From positions 66,544,671-66,608,670 of the forward strand of contig CM037598.1 of the NCBI GenBank assembly GCA_021018995.1: 64,000 bases of DNA. The letters run 5' to 3'. Source of the DNA: Chloranthus sessilifolius. Taxonomy: Eukaryota; Streptophyta; Magnoliopsida; Chloranthales; Chloranthaceae. Positions 33,799 through 43,718 of the stretch are shown here, piece by piece. Positions within the stretch are counted from its first letter, which is position 1, and every line of letters starts with the position of its first letter. The notes under the pieces were generated by a model. It ran no database searches. It was not told where the DNA came from and worked only from the letters and a program-made list of their open reading frames with translations. Made by a program: the position numbers and the translations under genes.

Positions 33799-35304
33799 TG
33801 ATCAGTCACTTAATATGTCAATTTATTATCCTTAACTTAATGATGCTAGGACTTAGTTTACTATTAATAAGTTAATGATGTGCAAATATTAAGAAAAATA
33901 AGTAATAGAGAGCCAAACTATTAATATTCGTCAAATAAACTCAAAAGAGCAATAAAAAGACCATAGAACGAAAAAGACGACTTGTCATATGCTGAAAGAC
34001 AAAAAAATCGTGTTTTACGATTGAGAGCTGAAGCCAAAGAGAGAAATAAGAAATCGTAATTTACGATTTTCCAGAAGACGCTCAAAGTAAAGACGTTACA
34101 AAGAAGAAAATGATCAATTGTAATCCAGAGATTCGTCAACTAAGAGAAAGCTGTGTGAAAAATAGAAAATCGTGATTTACGATTTTCTAAAGAAAAACTA
34201 TAATAGAAGAAAGAAAATCATGATTTACGATTTTACAGAAAAAACTTCTCATTGTTGATACTAATGCTGATGATCACGTGAAGATCTACACCGCTATGTG
34301 TAGAATTAGAAGAATACTTAAATTAGAAGTTTGGCATATCACGGATCTGAGAAGATTGATGAAAATAGACTCCAAAAGATCTCTACTAGTGAGCAATCGA
34401 GAAGCGCATCAACAAAAGGAAAGCAAGGGCAGATAAAGTTAGAATTAGAGTTATATTAGGATAGTTTTAGTTTAGTTATTTCTTTTATTAGAATAAGAAG
34501 TTTTGTAAACAGACTCCTTATGATCTATAAACAAGAGATATCGATGTAGGAATAATCATCGAAGAAATTCTCAGCATCAATTGACGATAGAGGTTGGGTT
34601 TTCTTCCGATCAAATTTAGAGTAGAATTTTATTGCATTGTAGATTAGATATCCAAAGTTTCTCAAGAGCAATTGACGACTGCAATTGGGAGCTGAAGATT
34701 AGAGTAGATATCTGTAGTTTCTCAGAAGCAATTGACGACTACAACTGAGGGGTGAAAGATATAATTTTATTGCTTTCTAATTTATATTTACTGCTTTATA
34801 AATATCTGCGAATTTTAATTTGAATTGACGGCTCAGGTTGAAGTTTGCAGATTAGTGTAACGATTTTTACTTTTTTATCTTCAATTTTTTAGAATTTGAT
34901 TGACACCCAAGGTTTAGAAAATTATTGATTAGATTAAATCTGTATTGATAGAATTTTAGTATTGATTGACGACCAATGCTATGAAACTATATATATAGTA
35001 TAACAATATTATTTAATATCATAAATATTCGATAGCTGAAGATTGTGATTGACGACCATAATATGAAGAAGGAGGATTAAGATTTATTTTTTATAAAATT
35101 TAGATTAAGAAACAATTCTTTATTCATATTTCTCTTGTAGTTTAGAAACTTAAAAAGATAAATACAAGTTTTAAGAAAAATTAAGTTAATATAGAAAAAT
35201 GATGTCTTCGGGGGAACGATTTTATACTAGCTCTATAATTTTCATTGTCTGCTTGCAATAGATTAAGACTTAATTAGATATACATATAAGTAGCGATCAA
35301 GTGT
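33799..35304 (+). mobile_element. Athila-like LTR, complete (about 1.5 kb)
   Basis: It begins TGATCAGTCAC directly after the polypurine tract and ends just before a tRNA-Asp-type primer site at 35306. Because a polypurine tract precedes it and a primer site plus gag follow it, it acts as both the 3' LTR of the element to its left and the 5' LTR of the one to its right. Its U3 holds AAATCGTAATTTACGATTT-type palindromes (34045-34235) and its right half about seven ATTGACGAC words (34575-35055). Confidence 0.8.
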
Positions 35305-35305
35305 T

Positions 35306-35323
35306 TGGTGCCGTTGTCAGGGA
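35306..35323 (+). other. Primer-binding site, tRNA-Asp type
   Basis: TGGTGCCGTTGTCAGGGA differs at only two positions from the tRNA-Asp primer site of Athila elements. Confidence 0.85.
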
Positions 35324-35592
35324 TATGTTATTTATTTATAGTAATTTAAGAAAATAAGTATTTATTTTTCTCTTTTTTTATTTCTTTATATTTTCAATTT
35401 TCTTTGATCACTTCTTAAGTTTTTTGCAAGTTTATTCGAAGTGACGAATCAGAGTTTCAACTTCTCATGATCAGAGAAGCTCGAGGCTTGGATTTGTTTT
35501 CTTACCCTGCTTTCAAGAATGAAAATTAGATAAAATTAAAATAAAATAGACATTTATAATAACTATTTTAGCCATCCTGCTCTGATTTCATT

Positions 35593-36625
35593 ATGACAGG
35601 AAGAGACCAATACGTGACTAAAACGATGGGAGAGTATTATGCTCTAACACCTCTTACACCTCCCCCATTTCAAATACACCCCCAAGCCGGTAATAGGACT
35701 ATTGAAATTACACTCAATATACTTCAAATACTTCCAACTTACCATGGGCTAATGGATGAGGACCCCTATTTGCATTTAAATAAGTTTGTGAAAGTATGTA
35801 CTATCATTCGAATAAAGAACTTAACAAAAGTATTCACTCAGTTGAGACTATTCGCATACTCCTTGAAAGACGAAGAAAAACAGTGGATAAACACTTTGCC
35901 TCATAATTCGATTACTAATTGGGAATGACTGGAATGTATGTTTCTTACAAAATTCTTCCCAATCTGCAAGTCGAGTAAAATCCAGGATCTTATCATAACA
36001 TTCCATCAAATAAATTCTTTCCAATCTGCAGGTCGAGTAAAATCCAGGATCTTATCATAACATTCCATCAACTCCCGGATGAATCTCTTCAGGAGTGTTG
36101 AAATCGTCTCAAGGATCTTTTGCACAAGTGTCCTCACCATGGAATTGCGTACTGGCAACTTGTGCTCACTTTCTATGAAGGCCTTAAAAATGCAACCCGG
36201 TATAGGATTGATGTAGCCTGTGACGATATGTTTCGTAAATTAATAGTAGAAGAAGCTTGGAAACTCTTTGAGACCCTTAGCGAGAAATCGATGTAACACC
36301 ACACATTGGGTGAGAATGATTCAGATACTTTAACGAATATACTTCCCAAGCAAGGAAGATTATATAAATTAAAGTCAATGATGAAAAGTCTTCCAAGGTT
36401 GAAGCTTTAGGAAATAAAAGTTCAATTTCTGGTGGGTATAAAATCGTACCCAATATCTCAAAAAGGAAAAGCATGTGGTCCTAACTATGACCTAACTCAA
36501 GCAGTTTCCCGACCTCAAACAGTTTCTTCTTACCCCACAGGATCCCAAAACTACATTGTTAAAGAGGATGCCTTGTTGCAACTAGCAGACAGTTGGGTGC
36601 AACATAGTTGCATCCAGACATAATT
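35593..36625 (+). pseudogene. Athila-like gag (third copy)
   Basis: It begins MTGRDQYVTKTMGEYYALTP and runs into ILQILPTYHGLMDEDPYLHL and LRLFAYSLKDEEKQW (35700-35890), nearly identical to the second copy. A segment of about 68 bases around 35945-36070 occurs twice in tandem (repeated word TCGAGTAAAATCCAGGATCT). The C-terminal basic tail is at 36432-36623. It is broken. Confidence 0.75.
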
Positions 36626-37166
36626 ACTCAATCACCAACGGTACTCTGTCGTAAGGTTAGAAACTCAAATTGAGCAGCTAACCCTTTTCAGAAGAGAGAG
36701 AGTAATGTACTACCTTCAGAGGATGTATGTTTAAGGGAGACACATCAACTCCTTCTGTTGTTAATTGAATTCCTTTATAACCCATCGAGCTAACGACTCA
36801 CCCGTAGCAGACACCTGTAAATTATGTATATAACTTAATTTTTTAGAGTATTCTATGATTTACAGTATGCGCAAGTACACTCAATCATAAAGTCTCTTAT
36901 ATATGGTCACAATCACTTTACTCATGGATTTACGATTTCTCGTGATTCGTAGAGTCAAATTGTAGCAAGTAAGATTTGAAGCGTCATAGAGTTTCACCTT
37001 CATTTTGAAGAATTGTAAATAACAATTTTGGGGAATAGGCGACTCTAGTGATCGATCTTATCGGTTACGTTGGAACTTGAATCAATTTAATTCATAGAGG
37101 AAGCGGACACACATCACATTCAATATCTCCACTTGTCAACCACCCAAGCCTATAAGCCTATACCTT

Positions 37167-37259
37167 GACACATGAATCCTTCCCCTCTCTATAAAACCAG
37201 CCTTCACCTTCCCCAAAAACTCATCTCTTTCATTTTCCTTTCATACCCTAACCCTAATG
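37167..37259 (+). promoter_or_regulatory. Promoter-like block before a 3' ORF (Athila-like, second)
   Basis: CTATAAAACC (37189-37198), a CT-rich leader, CCCTAACCCTAA and an ATG at 37257 repeat the layout seen exactly 6,300 bases earlier. The G-box position here reads GACACATGAA. Conservation of TATA-to-ATG spacing in both copies supports a shared ancestral promoter. Confidence 0.5.
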
Positions 37260-37940
37260 GCGAAAGAAACCAAATAAAGTGATTTCAGTAATCAACTTGA
37301 TAGAATCTTTGAGATACACAAAGTTGAGCTCCTAGCTGCAGAACAAAGAGTAGAAAATCTGAAGAGCCAGTGACCTATCCAAGATGCTAAATCATCGTTT
37401 GAAACTATCATTCACCTTAAACCTAACCCAAATTCGACATCACATTTCAAGACTCCATTTTCCCCCACTTTCTAACCTTTATACTATCACAACCCACCCC
37501 GAATGCGAGTTCCTATATGATGATGATGGGTTGAGACGTCCCTCGCCACCCCTCTCCATTGCTTACACTTTCTCTGTCGGGAGCAATATAAGTGAAGGGT
37601 GATATAGAAAAGTGTTCACTTCCCACTCTACAAAGGACCTCCATAGTGGGATTGCATTTCTTCTACGGAAGGAATGTGAGGTGCCCTTTTTGTGGGAGGA
37701 GGGAGAGGTGTCCATTCCATCTCCTCAACTTCTTCGTTCAATTGCACTAAGGGTGCAGTTGATGAATCAGGGGAGATAAAGATGGGCATAGAGAAGTATT
37801 TCGACAGCTCTTGGAGTGGCGACCCTATCAAGGAGTGGATACTCTTAGGAAGGAATGAGAGACTTTACTCAAGCGGTTAGAAGCCGAGGACCATTTTTAT
37901 TGACGACTTCCGCTCGGATGTTGCCGCCCATATCATCGAT
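37257..37940 (+). pseudogene. Athila-like 3' ORF region (second copy)
   Basis: The MAKETK start and a helix-rich N-terminus are again visible, followed by the stretch 37384-37602 and the block near 37680-37900 that match the first copy. No known domain was recognised. It is broken. Confidence 0.4.
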
Positions 37941-38365
37941 AGTGTGTGTATAGATTTTTCTTAGGTTTATTTTCTTTTTCGTAATTAATTTTTAATATAT
38001 TAGTTCTTTATATTTTATTTTTATGTTCATTGTAAATATTCAGTAATATATAAAATTTTCTTTCTTTTTGACTAACTTTCCTACTAACTGTGTAATTGTT
38101 ACTAACACCTCTAACAATTTTGTTATTTTATTTCTGAGAAGTAAAATCACTGTGTTTTCCTCAAGTTTGGGGAAATATTCTTACTGAATTTTTTTCACAG
38201 CTGGTAAACAATTAGAGATATCAGTAATTTTTAGGAAAATAATTTTTAGTATCCCCTGTTGTTATGCCAATGAGGGTATTGTCCGATTTAAGTTTGGAGG
38301 GACACACAATTTCTGTGTATAACAGTAAGTAGTATTTAGTTTTAGTTTTAGTTAATTTATTTTTG
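37941..38365 (+). other. Non-coding 3' part of Athila-like element, cut by the next element
   Basis: It matches 31690-32100 (GTGTTTTCCTCAAGTTTGGG, GTAAGTAGTATTTAGTTTTA) and stops at TTTTG, where the chromovirus LTR begins. The chromovirus array therefore inserted into an already present Athila-like element. Confidence 0.7.
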
Positions 38366-40979
38366 TGACAGCCCGGATTTCGGCACCCCGAAACCCGCGC
38401 CATCAGCACGATCATCTTGACCGTACCCCTCAACTATGCACGGAACACTGGTATATCAAGCATAAAATAAATAAGAACAACTTGCGGAATTTAAATCTAC
38501 ATAAAAACACTTCTCAAAAGACAGTTCTACCCTCATGCCTCTGCATGAAGGGAGAACCGATCCGAACCATCGATGATAACCATCATCATGGATGGTTCGC
38601 CCAAAAGAATACTCTGATATCCACATACACAAGGTTTAATCAAAAACCAGGCTTGACATACCAAGCCGTACAATCTCCAACTAAAACTCCTCAAAGTTGC
38701 ACAGCAGAGTCCTCTAGAAGAAGTCCTCCGAGGTGGCTCTAACTCCTCGCCCGCAAGGTCCGACTCACCGGTCGGTCGCCTCCTCAAGCCTCGGCATGCT
38801 AGTATTTGACCATGACGTATAGTCTATAGGGTGAGCTACATCCTAGCTCAATAGGGAATGTAACACGATTGAACATATAAAATATAACTCACATGTATTC
38901 TATGATATGCATGCATGATGTGTCTATGCATTTATTGATGAAAAACAGTTAAGAACACTTCAATTACTGGTAGATTACTCATGTCTTTTAGTTAATCATG
39001 AATGATGCTGAGAAGGCCTAAAGCAAAACTTAAACTTCAACTTAAGTAATCCCCGAGCAATATAGCATCGAGCCCCGACGAGATACCCTTCATCGTCATC
39101 TATATAGACAATTTAAATGTATTCCCTGGGAATACTAATAGTACCCAAGCCCCTTTCCCCTGGGGATTGGTGGCGGGGTTTCACATCTCATCAACACCCC
39201 TGGGGTGTGCTTACTCTGTACGGATAAGCCTCCGTACTGGCCTACGGATTAGCCGCCGTATCGGTCACGGATATCCTGCCGCGTCAGTCGTGGTTATCCC
39301 GCCACGTCGGTGGGGTAACCTATCAAACCTCAAATAACAAAAATATCGGTGCCTTACATATAGTTATTCACCGTGTAATTGTGCTATCTTATATCAGTTA
39401 GGCCTCATCAAGCATGATTCAATCATGGATACGTCCCTGGGATGTATCCATTCACTTGCATCACACCTGATGCCTTTACTTCTTCACTTCATCATCCCCT
39501 GGGGGTGGTCCATTTAAGTTCTCTTATGAATGTCACACACACACACTTTTCATAATCATTGAGTAGTAAAACATTTGAATTGAATTGATATCACTACATA
39601 CATGCTCTTGTAAAATAAAGTACATGTTCAGGGTGTTCCCTACCTCAAGTCTTTAGCTGATCAATGCATCAAGGTCCCGCATGGCTCCTTGTGCACTCGT
39701 TCTCACGTACCACCTATGGTACCATATAACATGTGAAACACATCACAAGGGATGCCATAGAGAAGGTATAAGATCCCCCAAGAATCTTAAAGTCAAACCA
39801 AAAGTCAACATAGTTTACTACAGTCGATTAATCGATCTCCAAAATCGATTAATCGAATCTGATTCGATTAATCGATTTCCAAAATCGATTAATCGAAAGT
39901 CAATATCGATTAATCGAAGCAATTTCGATTAATCGAAATTCTCCTTTTCGCAAAGTCCATTCTCAGTTCGAACAGTCGAATTGTCATTCGATTAATCGAA
40001 TCCAATTTCGATTAATCGAAATTCTTCTTTTCGCAAAGTAAATTTACTGTTCGAACAGTCGAGTTTCCATTCGATTAATCGAATCCAATTTCGATTAATC
40101 GAAATCCTTCTTCGCAGCGCACCCTTATTTCGAATAGACGATTTTCACAAGTTGATTAATCGATTCCAAATCGATTAATCGAAACTAAAATCGATTAATC
40201 GAAATCCCATTTCGATTAGTCGATTTTTCCTTAAGTTATTTCCTCCAACCCCTGGGGTCCACTGGAGGTTCTCAGTCGATTAATCGATTCTCAAATCGAT
40301 TAATCGAAATCCAAAGTCGATTAATCGAAATTCAATTCGATTAATCGAAATCGGGGTCCTCTGACTCTTCAACTTCCTGGCCAATTTCGATTAATCGAAA
40401 CCCAATTTCGATTAATCGAAATTGTCAGATTCATCTTTTTCCATACTTTTTCTTCTATCTTTCTAAGCCATTATCCTATGATTTAACCCACATTTTACTG
40501 CAACTTAACCCCTATAATCTATGCATCTTATTTACAAAAAAAAAATTTACCTTGGATAGACCTCAAGTTGATTTCTATCAATAGTTGGAAGGCTAGGGTT
40601 TCTAGCTTTGGTTCTAACGGATCCCTTGCGTCGAATCCGGCCTCTTTAATGCTTGACTCCCTCTTCCAAACAGTTGCAATAACTCCTCTCTTACTCCTCT
40701 CTCTTTCTCTCTCTTCTTTACTTCTCTCAACCACCAAAACATGAAAGTTAGGGTTTTCAACCCTTTTTATCTTATCTCTTTTTCTCGGCGTGGAGCACAT
40801 ACACACTCATCAGTGTATGTAACTCTACAACTCCTCTATCTCTCCACTCTTCTACACTGATTCATACATCACTTTAAGTTCATCAATGAACTATCTCATG
40901 GTCAAACCTAAGACCAATCAGACACGGATCCCGAGGTCATAGTTCAATGTGATTATTTTTAGAGTTACATCCTCCCCCC
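38366..40979 (-). mobile_element. Chromovirus LTR 1 (2.6 kb)
   Basis: Read on the minus strand it runs from TGTAACTCT (40979) to GGGCTGTCA (38366). It is nearly the same as 48669-51192 and 58959-61544 apart from many short length differences. It carries a palindrome array (39824-40420), a TATA-like CTATATAGATG read on the minus strand (about 39098-39108) and an intergenic-type ORF of about 90 codons common to all three LTRs. It is the terminal 3' LTR of the first unit; the left flank is Athila-like DNA. The high similarity implies a young element. Confidence 0.85.
39824..40420. repeat. Array of 12-bp palindrome TCGATTAATCGA in LTR 1
   Basis: About 20 copies of TCGATTAATCGA or one-off variants lie in 600 bases, often paired with spacers of 4-12 bases (AATCCAATT, TTCCAAA), then gaps of 50-90 bases. 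The 12-mer is its own reverse complement. The spacers show little conservation compared with the palindrome itself. Confidence 0.95.
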
Positions 40980-41239
40980 CTTGGGAATTTTGGTCCTCGA
41001 AAATCGCCCAAAGGTGTGGTGGTGTACACTCTCTGCTTGGAGGTGAGGTGGTTCATTTGACTCATACATATTTAAGTCTCACACATTCACACAACACAAA
41101 CATGGAAGTAAAATCTAACAAAATTGAACAATTTATATAAAAGTTTAATTTGTATTAAGGATTGAATATTTTGTTACAATGCCAATAAGTTGGCGTACAA
41201 TAAAAATACTTATAAATCAAAATGCAAAATACATAGGCG

Positions 41240-42706
41240 ACTCAAGTCTCCTCGCCAGTTGGTCTTGGGCAGTGCTCCATCTGAGGTGGCGATTCGGATG
41301 GTGGCAGTCTTTGGGTCAGTGGCTGGGGTGGTAATTTGGTGTGGTGCGGATGTGGATGTGGAGGAACCGCGTCAGTGGTGGGATGGAAGACGGGTCCTCT
41401 ATGGAAGGGTGCGTCCGTGGCCCATTCTTCTTCATGGGCGACATATCCATGTAGGTGTGGGGTAGATGAAGCTGGAGGTGTGGAACATGAAATCAATCCT
41501 CCTGTTCATCCTCTCGTTGTCCTTCCATTAAGCCAACACGTCCTCTATGGTAGGACGGATGGGCCGTGGCAGCGTAGGATGAGGTGGGTGTCGTGAGCCG
41601 AGTGTGCAGTGGTGTCGGCGTGGGCGTGGTGTGGGAGGAACCTCTCCACAGATGGCTCTGCTGCGGCGGTGTGCCCCACCCTCAAGTGGGTCTCGAGGTG
41701 GTGGGGGTGGTGGCGGTGCTCTGCTGCTCTTTGGGGACCCGAGCCAGTGGTAGGGTCCGCTTCAAAGGTTGTAGCTACGGGTCCATGAAGACTTTGTGAG
41801 CGTCTTCACGCGATCCGTAGCCCTCACCTCGTGGTGAAATAGTGTAGGAGGGCTCAGTAGCACTCCAACATGCTCGAGATGAGGAGCATACGGCATCTTC
41901 TCCTTGGGCCGCATGTTGCCCTTCATCGACTTACTCTTGATGTACCGCATCCCCTCAAGGATGACCATGGTAGCATCAAACCATCGCCTGAAGGCGCGTA
42001 AAGTGCATGTTGCACTTTATCCACGCGTTCCGTGTCGTGGCGCATCGGGTAAAGGTTGCATTTTATTATGGAGTCGAGCATCCACCTGCAGGGTGGAAGG
42101 TCGACCCTCTTGATGGAGTGCGACCCTTCTTCTTCCCGTTGGTCATGCGAGTCATGACCTCTTCAAACGGGTTCTTTTTCAAAGGGTGGGAATAGGGTAG
42201 TCTCGGAGTAAAGTCGAGGTAGCATTCAAGCACCTCATGTATGTGTCGACGAGTGATCGTATAGAGACGACCCTCGATCTTGGTTATAATACAATCGTCG
42301 CTAGGGCCGTTGGTTAGCCCTTGGTAGAACAACCTCACCAATCTAGGGTAATAGGAACCCCGGATTGGTTTGAGAAGGTTGCCGAGTCCGGCACTAGTTA
42401 GGTAGTTCTGAGCCCATTGGGTCTCGCCCGGTAAATCGGGATTTGTGAATAGGGTAGGGTCGATGGTGTATTCGACCTCAAAGGTCTTGGCAGCCCACCA
42501 CTCGTTTGGTTGCTCACGTTGGTGGTGGTGGTGGCATGGGGTGGATTCATGGAAGACTTCGCGATGAATCGTCGAACCGAGGTGGTCTCCGATTCGACGG
42601 TGATGGAGTCCTCACCCGATGGGGTAGGTGGTGGTGGTGCGGCGTTCTTCGCCTAACCGTAGCTTGGAGGTTGCCTTCTTCAAGACAAACGTGTTTTGGG
42701 CGGCAT
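41240..42706 (-). pseudogene. Extra 3' ORF, unit 1
   Basis: It is the counterpart of the better preserved ORF at 51480-52984. RLVRLFYQGLTNGPSDDCI (about 42285-42345) and RHIHEVLECYLDF follow the plant transposon-protein domain seen there. A proline- and histidine-rich C-terminal half lies at 41240-41760. It is on the same strand as pol, between pol and the 3' LTR. It is broken. Confidence 0.65.
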
Positions 42707-42910
42707 TTTCACTAAACTAGAGTTTATCTACTTCAAAGAAAAGTTTGATTCTAGGGTTTACCGTGGTTTTCAAAGGCGAATAGGTAGATTGCGGTGCGAA
42801 TCGTGAAAAATCGAACCCTAGACCATTGGATAGTTGGAGAAGAAGAAGGAAGTCAAACGCCCAAAGTCCTAAGCTCAAATGATTTCGAATGGGGAATGAA
42901 ATCCCCAAAC

Positions 42911-42921
42911 TTATATATATA
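42911..42921 (-). promoter_or_regulatory. TATA box before the extra ORF, unit 1
   Basis: CTATATATATAA on the minus strand stands about 205 bases before the first in-order ATG of the extra ORF (42706) and directly after the palindrome array. The same box and spacing recur at 53191-53201 and 63514-63524. Function is inferred from layout. Confidence 0.5.
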
Positions 42922-42927
42922 GGCCTC

Positions 42928-43560
42928 TCGATTAATCGAAATTCTATTTCGATTAATCGAAATTTAAAACTAGGTTAAGCCGAAATCGATTAATCGATTT
43001 AAATCGATTAATCGAAAGTCAAATTCGATTAATCGAAAATATTTCGATTAATCGAAATCGTCTGCCTAAAATTTCAAATTTTAAGCTCATCTTTGGCGCT
43101 TGCCGATCGATTAATCGAAATTCATTTCGATTAATCGAAATTCAAAATCGATTAATCAATTTAGTTTCGATTAATCAAATCGGCTATAACTTCAACTTTT
43201 TCTAAACTTTCTTAAGTATTCGATTAATCGAAATCCATTTCGATTAATCGAAATTCAAATCGATTAATCGAACTTAGTTCGATTAATCGAATTGTCCATT
43301 GATTTTAACATCTCTCAAGTCCTCTAAGTAACTCGATTAATCGAAAATCCAATTCGATTAATCGAATTACAAAATCGATTAATCGAAATTATAATTCGAT
43401 CAATCGAAACTTCATTTTATGTATATTCTAACTCAAAATTTTTTTTTTTTTTTTTTTTTCATTTCCAGTCACTGGCACATGCCAGTCGACTAATCGAACA
43501 AAATCGATTAATCGAAATTCCAAATCGATTAATCGATTTGAAATTCGATTAATCGGTTTT
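42928..43560. repeat. Array of palindrome TCGATTAATCGA, internal, unit 1
   Basis: About 22 copies or one-off variants occur, again largely in pairs joined by spacers such as AATTCTATT and AATCCATT. The array ends within 10 bases of the TATA box. Confidence 0.95.
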
Positions 43561-43718
43561 GCCCTATTTTATTTATTTATTTATTTTTTTTACAAAATTT
43601 CAATCTTTTTCTTTCTTTTACTATTTTTGACAATTTATGACAGATTGGATCAAAATTTCCATTGAATTTCAAGCATAGTGGAAATTTCACAAACGTGGTT
43701 GCGGTTTACATCGAATTC

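Noticed and set aside
40528-40806. ORF of about 90 codons in the chromovirus LTR, also at 50740-51015 and 61092-61319
   Set aside because: It recurs only because the LTR recurs. Composition is low-complexity (R/E/S runs from CT-rich DNA) and there is no known domain or start context; probably chance.
39824-43560. CRISPR-like array (short repeats with variable spacers)
   Set aside because: The repeats are 12-bp self-complementary words with irregular, often very short spacers, inside a plant retroelement; there are no cas genes.
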